Origin: an uncultured Burkholderiales bacterium
GTDB taxonomy: Bacteria; Pseudomonadota; Gammaproteobacteria; Burkholderiales; Burkholderiaceae_C
Direction: 5' to 3'
NCBI GenBank assembly: GCA_937927685.1
Contig: CALBSC010000019.1
Location: 1-15,150, forward strand
DNA length: 15,150 nucleotides
Part shown: in pieces, positions 14,368-15,150 of the stretch
Position numbering within the stretch: position 1 is the stretch's first letter
Layout: each line of letters starts with the position of its first letter
Position numbers and translations under genes: made by a program
The notes under the pieces: generated by a model
The model's input: only the letters and a program-made list of their open reading frames with translations
What the model was told of the DNA's origin: nothing
Database searches by the model: none

Positions 14368-15150
14368 ATGGGACTTCTGAGCCTTGCCATCTGGACACCG
14401 ATCGTTTTCGGTGTCGTGTTGCTGGCCCTTGGACGCGATGAACATGCTGGCGCGGTGCGCTGGATCGCGTTGATTGGCGCCCTGGTCAGTTTTGCGGTGA
14501 CGATACCGATCTACACCCAGTTTGAACTGGGCACTGCGGCCATGCAGCTGGTCGAGCAGGCCAGCTGGATCGAGCGTTTCAATGTCAACTACCACCTGGG
14601 GGTCGATGGCCTGTCGGTCTGGTTTGTGTTGCTGACCGCCTTCATGACGGTGATCGTGGTGATCGCAGGCTGGGAAGTCATCACCGAGCGTGTGAACCAG
14701 TACATGGGCGCTTTCCTGATCCTGAGCGGGTTGCTGGTGGGCGTGTTCTGCGCGCTCGATGGCATGCTGTTCTACGTGTTCTTCGAGGCCACGCTGATCC
14801 CGATGTACCTCATCATCGGCATCTGGGGCGGTCCGAACAAGATCTACGCTGCCTTCAAGTTCTTCCTCTACACCTTGCTCGGCTCCTTGCTGATGCTGGT
14901 GGCCCTGATTTACCTGTACACCCAGTCGGCCGGCAGCTTTGACCTGGCCACCTGGCACCAGCTGCCCTTGCCGATGTCGGCCCAGACGCTGTTGTTCTTT
15001 GCCTTCTTCGCCGCCTTCGCGGTCAAGGTGCCGATGTGGCCCGTCCACACCTGGTTGCCCGACGTGCACGTGGAAGCCCCCACCGGCGGTTCGGCGGTGC
15101 TGGCGGCCATCATGCTGAAGCTGGGCGCCTACGGCTTCCTGCGCTTCTCC
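14368..15150 (+). CDS. nuoM: NADH-quinone oxidoreductase subunit M (antiporter-like), 5' part
   Basis: The first 261 codons of nuoM, open to the window end; the family is about 490–510 residues long, so roughly half is missing. It is a proton-pumping membrane subunit paralogous to NuoL and NuoN. The conserved glutamate Glu140 lies in FYVFFEATLIPMYLIIGIWG, and Lys220 in FAVKVPMWPVHTWLPDVHVE. Lys251 follows in AIMLKLGAYGFLRFS, where the window stops. These match Glu144, Lys234 and Lys265 of E. coli by spacing. The ATG at 14368 gives MGLLSLAIWTPIVFGV, a normal first helix. AGAG (14353–14356) lies 11 nt upstream, a rather long spacing. nuoN is expected next. Confidence 0.96.
   Translation, partial: MGLLSLAIWTPIVFGVVLLALGRDEHAGAVRWIALIGALVSFAVTIPIYTQFELGTAAMQLVEQASWIERFNVNYHLGVDGLSVWFVLLTAFMTVIVVIAGWEVITERVNQYMGAFLILSGLLVGVFCALDGMLFYVFFEATLIPMYLIIGIWGGPNKIYAAFKFFLYTLLGSLLMLVALIYLYTQSAGSFDLATWHQLPLPMSAQTLLFFAFFAAFAVKVPMWPVHTWLPDVHVEAPTGGSAVLAAIMLKLGAYGFLRFS

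Noticed and set aside
12603..14390. 595-codon open frame on the minus strand opposite nuoL
   Set aside because: It is an antisense shadow of a membrane-protein gene. Its runs of His, Gln, Arg and Val are those expected from reverse-reading Leu/Met/Trp-rich codons.
1..15150. Search for a mobile element, CRISPR array, defence or other novel gene system
   Set aside because: All long + strand frames are assigned to housekeeping or complex I genes in standard order. No transposase, integrase, direct-repeat array, att site or unexplained gene was seen.

Overview
The window is a contiguous stretch of a GC-rich bacterial chromosome, with every gene on the + strand. The protein sequences and the order pnp – quinone oxidoreductase – tpiA – secG – tRNA-Leu – nuoA… suggest a betaproteobacterium. 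It is most likely Burkholderiales, Comamonadaceae-like (an Acidovorax/Hydrogenophaga type). This placement is from recalled family sequences and was not searched. Separate nuoC and nuoD genes, a 119-residue NuoA and a NuoG without cluster N7 fit this.

Region 1 (1–2660) is a housekeeping block. It holds the 3' end of pnp (KH and S1 RNA-binding domains), a 9-bp hairpin, a PIG3-like NADPH:quinone oxidoreductase, triosephosphate isomerase (tpiA) and the SecYEG subunit secG. The last three genes are 4–17 nt apart and look co-transcribed. Region 2 (2661–2951) is the only sizeable non-coding stretch. It contains a weak terminator-like hairpin with five T's, a complete tRNA-Leu(GAG) with encoded CCA, and an 82-nt leader before nuoA that can fold into a three-way junction.

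Region 3 (2952–15150) is the respiratory complex I (NADH:ubiquinone oxidoreductase) operon in canonical order, nuoA-B-C-D-E-F-G-H-I-J-K-L and the first 261 codons of nuoM. The genes are tightly packed, with ATGA overlaps at D/E, E/F and J/K. NuoE, F and G form the NADH-oxidising module (FMN and clusters N1a, N3, N1b, N4, N5). NuoB, C, D and I form the quinone-reducing arm (clusters N6a, N6b, N2 and the quinone site). NuoA, H, J, K, L and M are membrane subunits that couple electron transfer to proton pumping. All cluster ligands and proton-channel residues I checked are present, so the complex looks functional. nuoM runs off the end of the window, and nuoN is expected just beyond.

I found no mobile element, CRISPR array, defence locus, prophage or clearly novel system. 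The items most worth a second look are the structured tRNA–nuoA leader and a histidine/aspartate-rich loop in NuoL.
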